Shown piece by piece: positions 8,632 through 16,796 of a DNA stretch of 53,796 nucleotides. Positions within the stretch are counted from its first letter, which is position 1. The number at the start of each line of letters is the position of its first letter. The stretch is from Erythrobacter sp. CCH5-A1. Lineage in GTDB: Bacteria > Pseudomonadota > Alphaproteobacteria > Sphingomonadales > Sphingomonadaceae. The notes beneath the pieces are model-generated. The model was not told the DNA's origin, ran no database searches, and worked only from the letters and a program-made list of their open reading frames with translations. Location: assembly GCF_001557115.1 (NCBI RefSeq), contig NZ_LSKQ01000192.1:1-53796 (forward strand), in the 5' to 3' direction. The translations under genes were made by a program, and so were the position numbers.

Positions 8632-9441
8632 ATGGCTACGAATGTTGTCGAACTGCGCACGCCGCAAGGACGCGAATCGCTCGAACAGCTGCTCGACAGC
8701 GTGACCATCACCTGCCCCGAGGACATCCACGATGCCGCGGTCAACCTCGCCCGCATCGCGCAGGAGCGGGGGATGCAGATCGCGGTGTGCGATGACATCA
8801 GTTCCAAGGAACCGATGGTCGATGTCGACGGCACGATCCTCAACGCCGATATCTTCCGCTGGCTCGATGACGGCGCGCGCTGGTGGGAGGACCACCGCCT
8901 CGCACTGCACTCGCCGCTGCCGCGCGCATGCCGTTACGAAAGCGAGCCCTTCTGGGTCAGCCGCCACGGCTTCAACACCCGCTGGCGCAACCACTACCTT
9001 TCCGAGATCGACCTCGCCGATTTCGAGAAGCGCGCGCTGTGCAAGGCGGCGATCGTGATCCCGACCCATCCGCCCTTCGGCCAGATTTCCGCCTCGAGCT
9101 TCATCTCGATGGACCGCGACAAGGAGGACCTCTCGGCCGAATTCGCCGAATATGGCGCGCTCTTCGCGATGGTGACGCGGTGCTTTGTCGCGGGCTACGT
9201 GCAGGCCAACCGCACCAAGCGGCGCATCCCTTCGGACTGCGTGCTCTCCAAGCGCGAGGTCGAGTGCCTGCGCTGGGCGGCGATCGGCAAGACCGACAAG
9301 GAGATCAGCATGATCCTCAACCGGTCGCACGCCACGATCCGCTACCACATCCACCGCGCGGGCGAGAAGCTGGACAGCGTGAACCGCGCGCAGACGATCT
9401 TCAAGGCCGGGCAGCTGGGTTACCTGGGCGCGTCTGATTAG
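8632..9441 (+). CDS. LuxR-family transcriptional regulator
   Basis: This is a 269-residue regulator. The C-terminal 60 residues form a LuxR-type helix-turn-helix: LSKREVECLRWAAIGKTDKE, then a recognition helix in NRSHATIRYHI and VNRAQTIFKA. The first ~190 residues resemble an autoinducer-binding-type sensor domain but are divergent. No luxI-like synthase is in the window, so it would be a LuxR solo sensing a metabolite or a foreign signal. The start at 8632 is supported by GAGAGGAG eleven bases upstream; the frame is open from 8494. It is divergent from the acyl-CoA synthetase and faces the Rieske cluster, making it the likely regulator of both. Two GANTC sites occur in the intervening promoter. 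Confidence 0.85.
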   Translation: MATNVVELRTPQGRESLEQLLDSVTITCPEDIHDAAVNLARIAQERGMQIAVCDDISSKEPMVDVDGTILNADIFRWLDDGARWWEDHRLALHSPLPRACRYESEPFWVSRHGFNTRWRNHYLSEIDLADFEKRALCKAAIVIPTHPPFGQISASSFISMDRDKEDLSAEFAEYGALFAMVTRCFVAGYVQANRTKRRIPSDCVLSKREVECLRWAAIGKTDKEISMILNRSHATIRYHIHRAGEKLDSVNRAQTIFKAGQLGYLGASD

Positions 9442-9442
9442 C

Positions 9443-9631
9443 GCAGCCGCCTCCGCGGCTGCGTCCTCGGTGCTGTTTCGATCCCTGCGGGATCGAGCAC
9501 CTGCGGCTCGCGCGCGTGCGCTCGCGGCCCTGGGGGGCCGGACCAGCGCCTCCATGAGCGGTTTGCACTGAACCGACGCCGCAGGCGTCGCAAGGCCGAA
9601 TGGCCGCCCGCAGCGGGCGCAGCTTTGCTGC
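9443..9631. repeat. Cluster of short GC-rich hairpins (REP-like)
   Basis: Successive perfect hairpins occupy this non-coding stretch: GCAGCCGC/GCGGCTGC (9443-9462), GGTGCT/AGCACC enclosing CGATCCC/GGGATCG (9469-9501), CGACGCC/GGCGTCG (9574-9590), GGCC/GGCC (9594-9605), GCCCG/CGGGC (9606-9618) and GCAGC/GCTGC (9619-9631). The first lies two bases after the LuxR stop and may terminate that gene. The rest looks like a mosaic repetitive extragenic palindrome between convergent genes. Confidence 0.65.
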
Positions 9632-9672
9632 GCGTCTAGCGAGGACCGCGCGCCCGGAGGGGCGTGCGGAAA

Positions 9673-10206
9673 TCAAAGACGCCGCAACGGCTCGCTGCCA
9701 TCCCAGCCGATCCCGGCCGCCTTGATCATCCCGAACAGGTCCGGCCCGTCCTTGGCCTGCTGGAGGATCTCCACCAGCGTCCCCGGCCCGCCGCCGGCAT
9801 CGACATAGATCACCTGACTGGTGCCGAAGGTCCCCTCGATCACCACCTCGGCCCCCTCCGCCTCGCACACGGCGCGGGCGTGGGCGAGGTCGTCGACCAG
9901 AATGCACACATGGTGCAGCCCGTTGCCGGTCGCGCCATATTCGCCGCGGTAGATCGAGGGGTGGTCGTCGCGCGGGCGGATCAGCTCGATCTGCAGGTCG
10001 CCCCAATAGGCGAGCGCGAGGTCGAACACCGCCTCGGTCGGCTGGCCGCGATACTTCATGCCATCGAGGTGAATGCCCTCGATCAGGAAGAACGGCCCGA
10101 CGCCCATCAGCTGCGTCCAATAGGCCACCGCCGCGTCGAAATCCTCGGGCACATAGGCCAGCTGCATGATGTCGCCCAAGGCGGCGATTTTGCCCGTCAG
10201 ACCCAT
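9673..10206 (-). CDS. VOC (glyoxalase/dioxygenase fold) family protein
   Basis: This is a 177-residue protein of the vicinal oxygen chelate superfamily. It has paired beta-alpha-beta-beta-beta modules: MQLAYVPEDFDAAVAYW opens the first and GLHHVCILVDDLAHARAV the second. The His in LHHVCI and acidic residues such as the E in VEIL are likely metal ligands. VOC enzymes include glyoxalases, epimerases and ring-cleavage dioxygenases; the reaction here is not determinable. The ATG at 10206 is preceded by GGAGAGG four bases away. It is divergent from the Rieske oxygenase across a 134-base promoter region and is probably part of the same catabolic pathway. Confidence 0.82.
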   Translation of the reverse strand: MGLTGKIAALGDIMQLAYVPEDFDAAVAYWTQLMGVGPFFLIEGIHLDGMKYRGQPTEAVFDLALAYWGDLQIELIRPRDDHPSIYRGEYGATGNGLHHVCILVDDLAHARAVCEAEGAEVVIEGTFGTSQVIYVDAGGGPGTLVEILQQAKDGPDLFGMIKAAGIGWDGSEPLRRL

Positions 10207-10340
10207 TTTCCTCTCCAATCCGATAGGGGTTCTCGGCCTCAAGCTGTGTGATATTCTGCGCCGGAGACACTGCACAAAGTGCGAGGACGAGAGGCGGGGG
10301 CCCGAACCCACGACCCCCCGATGAGGACCGGAAAAGCCCC

Positions 10341-11768
10341 ATGAACGAGATCAAGGACATTGCCCGCGGCGACCGTTGCCCGGGGATCAGCTACACCGAC
10401 ATGCTCAACGGCGACACCCGCCGCGCGCCCGATTACCTCTTCGAGGAATCGCATATCGAGATGGGCGACGATCCGCTGCCGGTGGCGCCCTATATCTCGG
10501 AGGACTTCGCGCGTCTGGAGCGCGAAAAGATGTGGCCCAATGTCTGGCTCTTCGCTGCGCGCGAGGACGAGATGCCCGAGCCCGGCGACACGGTCGTCTT
10601 CGACATCGCCGGCAAGAGCTTCCTGCTGATCCGCCAGAAGGACGGCAGCGTGAAGGCCTTCTACAACGCCTGCCTCCACCGCGGCCGCAAGCTGCGCACC
10701 GAAAGCGGGGCCTCGGTCCAGTTGCGCTGCCCGTTCCACGGCTTCACCTGGCGCAATGATGGTTCGCTGAAGGAAATCCCCTGTTCGTGGGACTTCAAGC
10801 ATCTCGAAGGCAAGGACATGGACCTGCCGCAGGCGCGCGTCGAGCTGTGGCAGGGCTTCGTCATGCTCACCGAGAACCACGCCCTGCCCGATTTCAAGAC
10901 CTGGCTCGGCCCGGCGGCCTCGCATTACGAGCGCTACGACTTCGAGAACCGCTACACCGGCATGTGGGTGCAGAAGAAGATCCCCGCCAACTGGAAGGCG
11001 ACCGCCGAGGCCTTCATGGAAGCGTGGCACTCGATCACCACCCACCCGCAGCTGCTCGCCTTCCTCGGCGATGCCAACACGCGGTATGACCTCATCGGCG
11101 ATCACTTCAACCGCGCGATCACGCCTTCGGGCGTGCTCTCCCCGCACGTGAAGGGCAAGAATTCGGACTACGTGCTCGAGAAGATGAACGAGTTCTCGGG
11201 CGGGCAGGACGCGCGCACCAACCGCCGCTTCTCGGCCAGCGAGGAGCCCGTGGAAGGCTACGACGCCGATGATCCGCTCGGCGCGCGCAAGGTGCTGGCC
11301 GAGGCGGGGCGCAAGGGCTTCGCCGAGCAATACGGCTACGACTATTCGGACGCCGCCGACACCGAGATCCTCGACAACTTCACCTACAACATCTTCCCCA
11401 ACTTCGCGCCGTGGATCGGCTTCCTGCCGACGCTGGTCTACCGCTGGCTGCCGGGCGACACGCCGGACTGGTGCATCATGGAAATCCGCCTGCTGTTCCC
11501 GACCAAGAAGGGCGAACAGCGCCCGCGGGCGGTCGCGCCGACCTATATCCCCGACGACGAGCCCTTCGCCTGGGCGAACGACATCATGGGCCCGCAGCTT
11601 GCCAACGTCTTCGATCAGGACATGGCGAACCTCCCCTATGTGCAGGAGGGCATGAAGGCGATGAAGGACGGGCTGATGGAGCTCGGCCACTACCAGGACA
11701 GCCGCGTGCGCCACTTCCAGACGACGCTGATGAAGTATGTGAACGGGGAGCTGCCGGCTGTCGGTTAA
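10341..11768 (+). CDS. Rieske non-haem iron oxygenase, alpha subunit
   Basis: This is a 475-residue aromatic-ring-hydroxylating-type oxygenase. The Rieske [2Fe-2S] ligands are C111 and H113 in CLHRGRK and C130 and H133 in CPFHGF. The mononuclear iron site is seen in EAFMEAWHSITTH, giving H230 and H235; the acidic ligand lies further on. The enzyme would need a reductase and possibly a ferredoxin, and none is encoded nearby. The substrate is unknown. It is followed by an SDR gene (a possible dehydrogenase for the hydroxylated product) and a TIM-barrel isomerase. The start is the ATG at 10341; an upstream extension to 10248 is less likely because it would run through the divergent promoter. Confidence 0.92.
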   Translation: MNEIKDIARGDRCPGISYTDMLNGDTRRAPDYLFEESHIEMGDDPLPVAPYISEDFARLEREKMWPNVWLFAAREDEMPEPGDTVVFDIAGKSFLLIRQKDGSVKAFYNACLHRGRKLRTESGASVQLRCPFHGFTWRNDGSLKEIPCSWDFKHLEGKDMDLPQARVELWQGFVMLTENHALPDFKTWLGPAASHYERYDFENRYTGMWVQKKIPANWKATAEAFMEAWHSITTHPQLLAFLGDANTRYDLIGDHFNRAITPSGVLSPHVKGKNSDYVLEKMNEFSGGQDARTNRRFSASEEPVEGYDADDPLGARKVLAEAGRKGFAEQYGYDYSDAADTEILDNFTYNIFPNFAPWIGFLPTLVYRWLPGDTPDWCIMEIRLLFPTKKGEQRPRAVAPTYIPDDEPFAWANDIMGPQLANVFDQDMANLPYVQEGMKAMKDGLMELGHYQDSRVRHFQTTLMKYVNGELPAVG

Positions 11769-11776
11769 CCTCTCTT

Positions 11777-11880
11777 CGTCATTGCGAGCCGGAGGCGAAG
11801 CAACCCATGGCCCGACAGTTCCGCTCGCGGCACGGTTCGGCCATGGATTGCCGCGTCGCCTTCGGCTCCTCGCAATGACG
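11777..11880. repeat. 104-bp extragenic palindromic element
   Basis: The left arm begins CGTCATTGCGAG (11777) and reaches CCATGGCC. The right arm begins GGCCATGGATTGC and ends CTCGCAATGACG (11880). The arms are near-perfect inverted repeats apart from short indels, around a core of about 26 bases. The element lies between the Rieske and SDR genes and ends 16 bases before the SDR ATG. Sequences beginning this way are, from general knowledge, dispersed in many alphaproteobacterial genomes. Confidence 0.8.
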
Positions 11881-11896
11881 AGGGGATGAGCAGAAC

Positions 11897-12652
11897 ATGA
11901 GCTTCTCCTTCGACCTCAAGGGGCGCACCGCGCTCGTCACCGGCGCGTCCTCGGGCCTCGGCACGCGCTTCGGGCGCATCCTTGCGGCGAGCGGCGCGCA
12001 GGTGGCGCTGGGTGCGCGGCGCAAGGACCGGCTCGAGGCTCTCGCCGCCGAAATCGGCCCGAACGCCGCCGCGATCCGCATGGACGTCGCGCGCGAGGCC
12101 GACATCATCGCCGGGTTCGACGAGGCCGACGCGATCTTCGGCAAGGTGGTCGATACCGTGATCGCCAATGCCGGGGTCGACGGCGCGGGGATGGCGACCG
12201 CCATCTCCGAAGAAGAGATCGAGCAGACCCTCGCGATCAACCTGAAGGGCGCGATCCTTACTGCACGGGAAGGCGCGCGCAGGATGATCGCGAACGGCGT
12301 CACCAACGGTCGGATCGTGCTGATCGCCTCGATCACCGCCTTCGAGCCCTCCCCCGGCCTCGTGGCCTATGCCGCGAGCAAGGCGGGCGTGGTGCAGGCT
12401 GGCCGGACGCTGGCGAGGGAATGGGCGCGGGCCGGGATCAACGTCAACACCGTCTCCCCCGGCTACATCCGCACCGCGATCAACGACGCGTGGTTCGACA
12501 CCGAGGGCGGGCAGAAACAGATCGCGCGCTTTCCCAAGCGCCGGCTGATGGGCGAGGAGGGGCTGGACGCGATGATCCTGTTCCTGTGCTCGGACGCCAG
12601 CGAGTTCGTGACGGGGACGGACTTCGTGCTCGACGACGGCCAGACGCTGTGA
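11897..12652 (+). CDS. Short-chain dehydrogenase/reductase
   Basis: This is a 251-residue NAD(P)-dependent oxidoreductase with a Rossmann fold. Features are the cofactor loop TGASSGLG (15-22), NAG (91-93), and the catalytic triad S145, Y158 and K162 in the YAASK motif. The position just downstream of the Rieske oxygenase suggests oxidation of a hydroxylated or dihydrodiol intermediate, but this is inference. The stop codon overlaps the GTG start of the next gene (GTGA at 12649-12652), so both are translationally coupled. A palindromic element separates it from the Rieske gene and may affect mRNA stability within the operon. Confidence 0.9.
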   Translation: MSFSFDLKGRTALVTGASSGLGTRFGRILAASGAQVALGARRKDRLEALAAEIGPNAAAIRMDVAREADIIAGFDEADAIFGKVVDTVIANAGVDGAGMATAISEEEIEQTLAINLKGAILTAREGARRMIANGVTNGRIVLIASITAFEPSPGLVAYAASKAGVVQAGRTLAREWARAGINVNTVSPGYIRTAINDAWFDTEGGQKQIARFPKRRLMGEEGLDAMILFLCSDASEFVTGTDFVLDDGQTL

Positions 12653-13446
12653 GCCGCCGCCTGATCTCGCTCGCCGCCGGGATCATGCCCGAGGCCACTC
12701 CCGCCCAGCTGATCGAATGCGCCGCCGCGAGCGACTTCGATTTCGGCGGGATGTGGGTCGAGAAGGAGACGTGGACCCCGGCCACCACCCGCGCCATCCG
12801 GCGGCAAGCGCAGGACGCAGGAGTGGAATTCCTCGACTGCGAGGTCGCGTGGATCATGCCCGGCGCGCCCGATCCGTGGCTGACCGAGCTCGTCCACATC
12901 GCCGCCGAGCTGGGCGCGGCGAACCTCCTGTGCGTCTCCAGCGACCCCGACATGGCCGCCACCACCGCCAAGTTCCAGACGCTGGTGGATGCGGCCAAGG
13001 GCACCGGGGTCAGGGTCAATCTCGAATTCGGCATCTTCACAGAGGTGAAGACCATCCACATGGCCCGCGCGGTGCTCGAAGCCGTCGAGGGCGAGGCCAA
13101 GGCGCTGCTGGTCGACACGCTCCACTGGGCCCGCTCCGGCGGGACGGCCGAAGACCTCGCGGCCATCCCGCGCGAATGGCTGAGCTACTGCCAGCCCTGC
13201 GACGCGCCTGCCGAGGGGCCGGACACCAGCAACTTCGACGCCATCATCGACGATGCGATCAACCGCCGGATGCCCTTGGGCCAAGGCGGCCTCCCCCTCG
13301 ACGCGATGGTGGGCGCCCTGCCCGCGCACCTGCCGATGGCGATCGAGGAGCGCTCGGCGGCTTTGCGCGATGCCTACCCCGACCTCACCGAACGCGCCCG
13401 CGAATGCGCCCTCACCAGCCGCGCGTGGCTGGAGGGACGAGACTAG
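12649..13446 (+). CDS. TIM-barrel sugar phosphate isomerase/epimerase-like protein
   Basis: This is a 265-residue protein of the xylose-isomerase-like TIM-barrel family. Conserved-looking metal-binding positions are the Glu in VNLEFGIFTEV, the Asp/His in LLVDTLHW and the acidic residues near FLDCEVAW. Members isomerise or epimerise sugars, inosose or keto acids, or act as hydro-lyases. No specific reaction can be assigned. The frame is open from 12421; the GTG at 12649, overlapping the SDR stop by four bases, is the natural coupled start. It closes the rightward catabolic operon. The following genes run leftward. Confidence 0.8.
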   Translation: MSRRLISLAAGIMPEATPAQLIECAAASDFDFGGMWVEKETWTPATTRAIRRQAQDAGVEFLDCEVAWIMPGAPDPWLTELVHIAAELGAANLLCVSSDPDMAATTAKFQTLVDAAKGTGVRVNLEFGIFTEVKTIHMARAVLEAVEGEAKALLVDTLHWARSGGTAEDLAAIPREWLSYCQPCDAPAEGPDTSNFDAIIDDAINRRMPLGQGGLPLDAMVGALPAHLPMAIEERSAALRDAYPDLTERARECALTSRAWLEGRD

Positions 13447-13467
13447 CCGGAGAGCTGGACATCTCGT

Positions 13468-13935
13468 TCACAGCGCACCGGCGAAGGCTTCCAGTTGGTT
13501 CAGGCACGTGCCCCAACCTTGATGGAAACCCATCTCCTCGTGCTTGCGCCGATCATCGCCCGACTTGTGCCGCACCACGGTGCGGTAGCGGGTACCCTCC
13601 GGACAAGCCTCCATAGTGATCTCGACGCTCATGAAGCTTTCGTCATTGGGACGAAAGTCAGGCCCGATTGCGTCGGTCCACACCAACCGCGCAGCAGGCT
13701 CGGCGATCAGCACACAGCCGGGAGTCTCTTCCATTTCCTCGCCTTCGGGAGAAGCCATCACCACCGAGAAGATGCCGCCAGCGTGCGGCTCGATCCGTGC
13801 GCGGGCCACGGTCCACGGGCGGGGCGCGAACCACTGGGCGATCAGCGACGGATCGGTCCAGGCGCGCCAAAGCTGCGCGGGGCTGGCAGCGACGGTACGT
13901 TCGAGCACCAGATCGAGTTCGGGATTGTACTGCAT
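13468..13935 (-). CDS. SRPBCC (AHSA1-type START fold) protein
   Basis: This is a 155-residue protein with a typical AHSA1/SRPBCC pattern: an N-terminal strand [11 protein letters not shown], the helix [18 protein letters not shown], a central GGIFSVVM strand and a C-terminal helix [16 protein letters not shown]. These proteins form a hydrophobic ligand-binding cavity. In bacteria they often sit directly behind ArsR-type repressor genes, as here (four-base gap). The AAGGA sequence before the ATG supports the start at 13935. The ligand is unknown. Confidence 0.85.
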   Translation of the reverse strand: MQYNPELDLVLERTVAASPAQLWRAWTDPSLIAQWFAPRPWTVARARIEPHAGGIFSVVMASPEGEEMEETPGCVLIAEPAARLVWTDAIGPDFRPNDESFMSVEITMEACPEGTRYRTVVRHKSGDDRRKHEEMGFHQGWGTCLNQLEAFAGAL

Positions 13936-13939
13936 GGGA

Positions 13940-14263
13940 TTATCCTTTTCTCTCAGTGTCAGTCAGGAAGGTATCGAGGCGGTCGAGACGCGCGTTCCAG
14001 ATGTTCCTCTGCTGGCCAAGCCAGCCTTCGGCGAGCTGCACCGTCTCCGGCCGCAAGCGGCATGTGCGGGTGCGGCCGGTCTTCTCCGAGGCAATCCAGC
14101 CTCCGGTTTCGAGAACCTTGAGGTGTTTGAGAAAGCTCGGCAGCGCCATGTCGTGTGGCGCTGCGAGTTCGGACACGGGTGCCGGACCTTTCGCAAGCCG
14201 GGCAATCACCGCGCGCCGGGTGGGATCGGCGAGACCATGGAAAATCGAGTCTAAGTTAGCCAT
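13940..14263 (-). CDS. ArsR-family winged-helix transcriptional regulator
   Basis: This is a 107-residue repressor-type protein starting [20 protein letters not shown], the characteristic N-terminus of the ArsR subgroup that precedes SRPBCC genes. The helix-turn-helix spans about residues 28-65 ([19 protein letters not shown]). No cysteine metal site like CxCxxC is visible, so metal sensing is unlikely. It is co-directional with the SRPBCC gene four bases downstream, forming a two-gene operon. A 14-base perfect palindrome covers its start codon and could be its own operator. Confidence 0.88.
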   Translation of the reverse strand: MANLDSIFHGLADPTRRAVIARLAKGPAPVSELAAPHDMALPSFLKHLKVLETGGWIASEKTGRTRTCRLRPETVQLAEGWLGQQRNIWNARLDRLDTFLTDTERKG

Positions 14264-14270
14264 ATGGCTA
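14257..14270. promoter_or_regulatory. 14-bp palindrome over the ArsR start codon
   Basis: TAGCCATATGGCTA is a perfect 14-base dyad and includes the ATG (14261-14263, reverse strand) of the ArsR gene. ArsR repressors usually bind dyads in their own promoter. An operator overlapping the initiation codon would block transcription or early elongation. Function is inferred. Confidence 0.45.
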
Positions 14271-14345
14271 TCTATTCGCCTTCAGGTGATGGCGTCAAGA
14301 TACTTATCTCATCGGCTAAGTCTTAAAGTGTAATTGGCCGCGCGT

Positions 14346-15245
14346 TCACACCCCCCGCGCGTGCCCCGCGATCTCGCCCGCCAGACGCGGGATCAGTTTC
14401 AGCGGCAGGTCGTGGCCCCAGCCGGGGATCGTCACCAGCCTTGCGCCGGGGATCACGGCTGCGGTCGCCTCGCCGCCGGCGGGCTTGACCAGCGGGTCGG
14501 CCTCGCCGTGGAGCACCAGCGTCGGCGTCGTCACCGCGCCGAGGCGCTTGGTGCGGTCGCCGTCGTCGATGATCGCGGCGAGCTGGCGCGGGAGGCCTGC
14601 GGGGTAGACGCTCCGGCGCATGCTGCGCAGCACCCGCTCGCGCTGGTACGCCTCGTCGAACGGGAACTCGGGGCTGTCGGGGGTGCCGATGTTGCGGATG
14701 ATGTTGAGGCCGTGGGCGACCACCGTCTCCTCATCCATGCCCTTCAGGGGCGCGGTCAGCGCGCCGATTGCGGCAGGCTCGGCCTGGGGCAGCTTGCCGC
14801 TGCCGGTGGTCGACATGATCGAGGTCATGCTCATCAGCCGCCCGGCATGGTGGATCGCCATCAGCTGGACGATCATCCCGCCCATCGAGGCGCCGACGAC
14901 ATGGGCCTTCTCGATCCCCAGCGCATCGAGCACCCCGATCCCGTCATCGGCCATGTCCTTGAGGGTATAGGGCACCTTGGCCGGGAAGCCGATCTTCTTC
15001 CGCAGCACCTGAATGGCGGGCGAGGGCGCGCGCTGGCCTTCCATCTTCTGGCTGAGGCCGATGTCGCGGTTGTCGTAGCGGATCACCCGGAAGCCCTCGG
15101 CCGCGAGCGCCGCCACCAACTCGTCCGGCCACAGCGTCATCTGCGCGCCGAGGCCCATCACCAGAAGCATCGCCGGCGCCTGCGGGTCGCCGTGCTCCTC
15201 GTAGAAGATCTCGATGCCGGTGTTGGGGGTGGTCAGGGTGGGCAT
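14346..15245 (-). CDS. Alpha/beta hydrolase
   Basis: This is a 299-residue alpha/beta-hydrolase-fold enzyme. The nucleophile elbow is GASMGG around residue 110; the oxyanion region is LLVMGLGAQM; the acid and His are expected in LHGEADPLV and GWGHDLP near the C-terminus. The family includes esterases, lactonases and epoxide hydrolases. The frame extends to 15332, but the ATG at 15245 gives the normal start MPTLTT and a GAGG lies about 13 bases upstream. Substrate unknown. Confidence 0.85.
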   Translation of the reverse strand: MPTLTTPNTGIEIFYEEHGDPQAPAMLLVMGLGAQMTLWPDELVAALAAEGFRVIRYDNRDIGLSQKMEGQRAPSPAIQVLRKKIGFPAKVPYTLKDMADDGIGVLDALGIEKAHVVGASMGGMIVQLMAIHHAGRLMSMTSIMSTTGSGKLPQAEPAAIGALTAPLKGMDEETVVAHGLNIIRNIGTPDSPEFPFDEAYQRERVLRSMRRSVYPAGLPRQLAAIIDDGDRTKRLGAVTTPTLVLHGEADPLVKPAGGEATAAVIPGARLVTIPGWGHDLPLKLIPRLAGEIAGHARGV

Positions 15246-15279
15246 GGGGCAGGCGGTTCCTCTCAGCGGCCCCGCGCAG

Positions 15280-16212
15280 TCACTTCCACGGGGGTCCGGC
15301 AATATCGAAGCCGCGCGCGTCCAATTGGTCAAGCACCCCGCCGCCTTCCGCCAACACCCTTAGCGGCACGACCGCGAGGGTGGTGCCCGTGTTGGCGCTC
15401 GCCTCGGCGATGCGGTCGACCCAGATGGTCCTGAGTTCACTGCCCAAAGTCTCGTCCGCCCAGGGCCAGCACTGGCCGAGTGCGCTTTCGAGCGGGTTGT
15501 TCATCACGGCGGGAATCTTGAACCGCCGCCAGTTGGCCGCGCGCTCCTCGACGATCTGCGGACCCGCCTCGACCGCATCCATCGCGGCGACGAGGCAGGG
15601 GATGTGCGCAGTCGGCGGCGCTTCGAAGAGGTTGTCGATCACGTCCTCGCCCCTGAGGGTCGCGGCGCGGGTGATGGCGATGTCGGCCTTCTCGGCGGCG
15701 TCCTTCACCACGTCCGAGGCATCGCGCGCGGTGTCCTTGTTGAAGCGCAGCTCCTCGCGCAGCATCCGGAACGAGGTGAGCAGGAACGACTGGCGCGAAT
15801 AATCCTCCTCGTGCACCGCGGCGAGCGCTTCGAGGCGCTGGAGCTGGGCGGCGTCGAGGTAATCGGAGGCGACGGTCTTGTCGGGCAGCTTGGTGAGCTT
15901 GCCGCCGGAGAACATCAGCCGGAAGATGTCGCCGGGCGAAATCTTGGGCCGCGCGCCGAGGATCACGCGGTCGGCCTGCCGGGTCGCCTCCTCGAGCCGC
16001 GCGGGCTCCCACGGGGTGGTCTTCGGGATCGCGCGGATCTCGCCGACGAGGATGACGGTGCCGCTGGGCGTCTCGACAATCCACATCGGCGCGCCCGAAC
16101 GCTGGGCGGTGACGACGATGGCGTTGTCGGATTCGGCGGGGGCGGAGTCTTGGGCCGCGAGGGGAGCCGCCGTGAGCATTGCAAGGCAAAGCAGGCCAAC
16201 GGTTCTCTTCAT
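15280..16212 (-). CDS. TraB/GumN family protein, secreted
   Basis: This is a 310-residue protein with an N-terminal signal peptide (MKRTVGLLCLAMLTAAPLAA) and then a TraB/GumN-type domain. The typical opening is seen as PMWIVETPSGTVILVGE, with a conserved acidic/basic core through the middle and a C-terminal TTLAVVPLRVLAEGGGVLDQL. Family members are proposed metalloprotease-like enzymes of the envelope, with poorly known function. The usual GxxH of the first motif is replaced by a GE dipeptide (VGEIRAIP), so catalytic activity is questionable. The start at 16212 is chosen for the signal peptide and an AAGG upstream. Confidence 0.75.
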   Translation of the reverse strand: MKRTVGLLCLAMLTAAPLAAQDSAPAESDNAIVVTAQRSGAPMWIVETPSGTVILVGEIRAIPKTTPWEPARLEEATRQADRVILGARPKISPGDIFRLMFSGGKLTKLPDKTVASDYLDAAQLQRLEALAAVHEEDYSRQSFLLTSFRMLREELRFNKDTARDASDVVKDAAEKADIAITRAATLRGEDVIDNLFEAPPTAHIPCLVAAMDAVEAGPQIVEERAANWRRFKIPAVMNNPLESALGQCWPWADETLGSELRTIWVDRIAEASANTGTTLAVVPLRVLAEGGGVLDQLDARGFDIAGPPWK

Positions 16213-16301
16213 AAGTTCGCCCTTGTTTTTGATGGTCTGCCGATATGCCCTGCTAGGTCGCACCAAATGAACCGGAACCTAACCGGCAGGTTCCGGATCG
16301 A

Positions 16302-16796
16302 TCACAATCCGCGCGATGCGTTCGACCATTCGTCCGGGTTCCACATCGCAGGACGTCCGCCGAGGTCGGGCGTGAAAAAGCTGCGATCCTCGGTTTGGAC
16401 CAGGGCCAGAAGCCGCGCCCCTTGAAGCAAGCTGTTGCGCGATTGAGTCTCGATGATGTCGAGCAATGCGATGGCCTCACGCTCGCCGCGACTTACATGC
16501 CGGTCGAACCCGAGAAGAACCAAAGCAACCTTGTCGTTTCCCTCAAAGGGCCAATCTCTCATGCCGTCATTGAGCGCATCGAGATTGCCCGTCCAAGGGC
16601 CATAGCCGAACTGCTCTTCCCAGTGGAGAACCTCGCTGAACCGGGTCCGCATCGTGCCGGGGTCGGTGCAATCGATGAGATGAAGATCGTAACCAAGTGC
16701 GGCGAGATCGGCGCACCACTTGTCGAGGATAGCGCGTTGCCAGAACAGGTGCACGGCGCCGTCTTGCAGCAAGTGCAGATCTACCGTCCAAGTCAC
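16302..16796 (-). CDS. Barstar-like (ribonuclease inhibitor fold) protein
   Basis: This is a 164-residue acidic protein. The segment FGYGPWTGNLDALNDGMRDW resembles the barstar core helix (the YGENLDALWD pattern) that plugs the active site of barnase-type RNases. It is followed by a hydrophobic strand KVALVLLGFD. Barstar is about 90 residues, so this is a longer relative. The GTG start overlaps the nadB stop (GTGA), so it is translated with nadB. No barnase-like RNase gene is visible nearby. It may inhibit a distant or incoming toxin, or be a domesticated member. The family assignment is moderately confident. Confidence 0.65.
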   Translation of the reverse strand: MTWTVDLHLLQDGAVHLFWQRAILDKWCADLAALGYDLHLIDCTDPGTMRTRFSEVLHWEEQFGYGPWTGNLDALNDGMRDWPFEGNDKVALVLLGFDRHVSRGEREAIALLDIIETQSRNSLLQGARLLALVQTEDRSFFTPDLGGRPAMWNPDEWSNASRGL

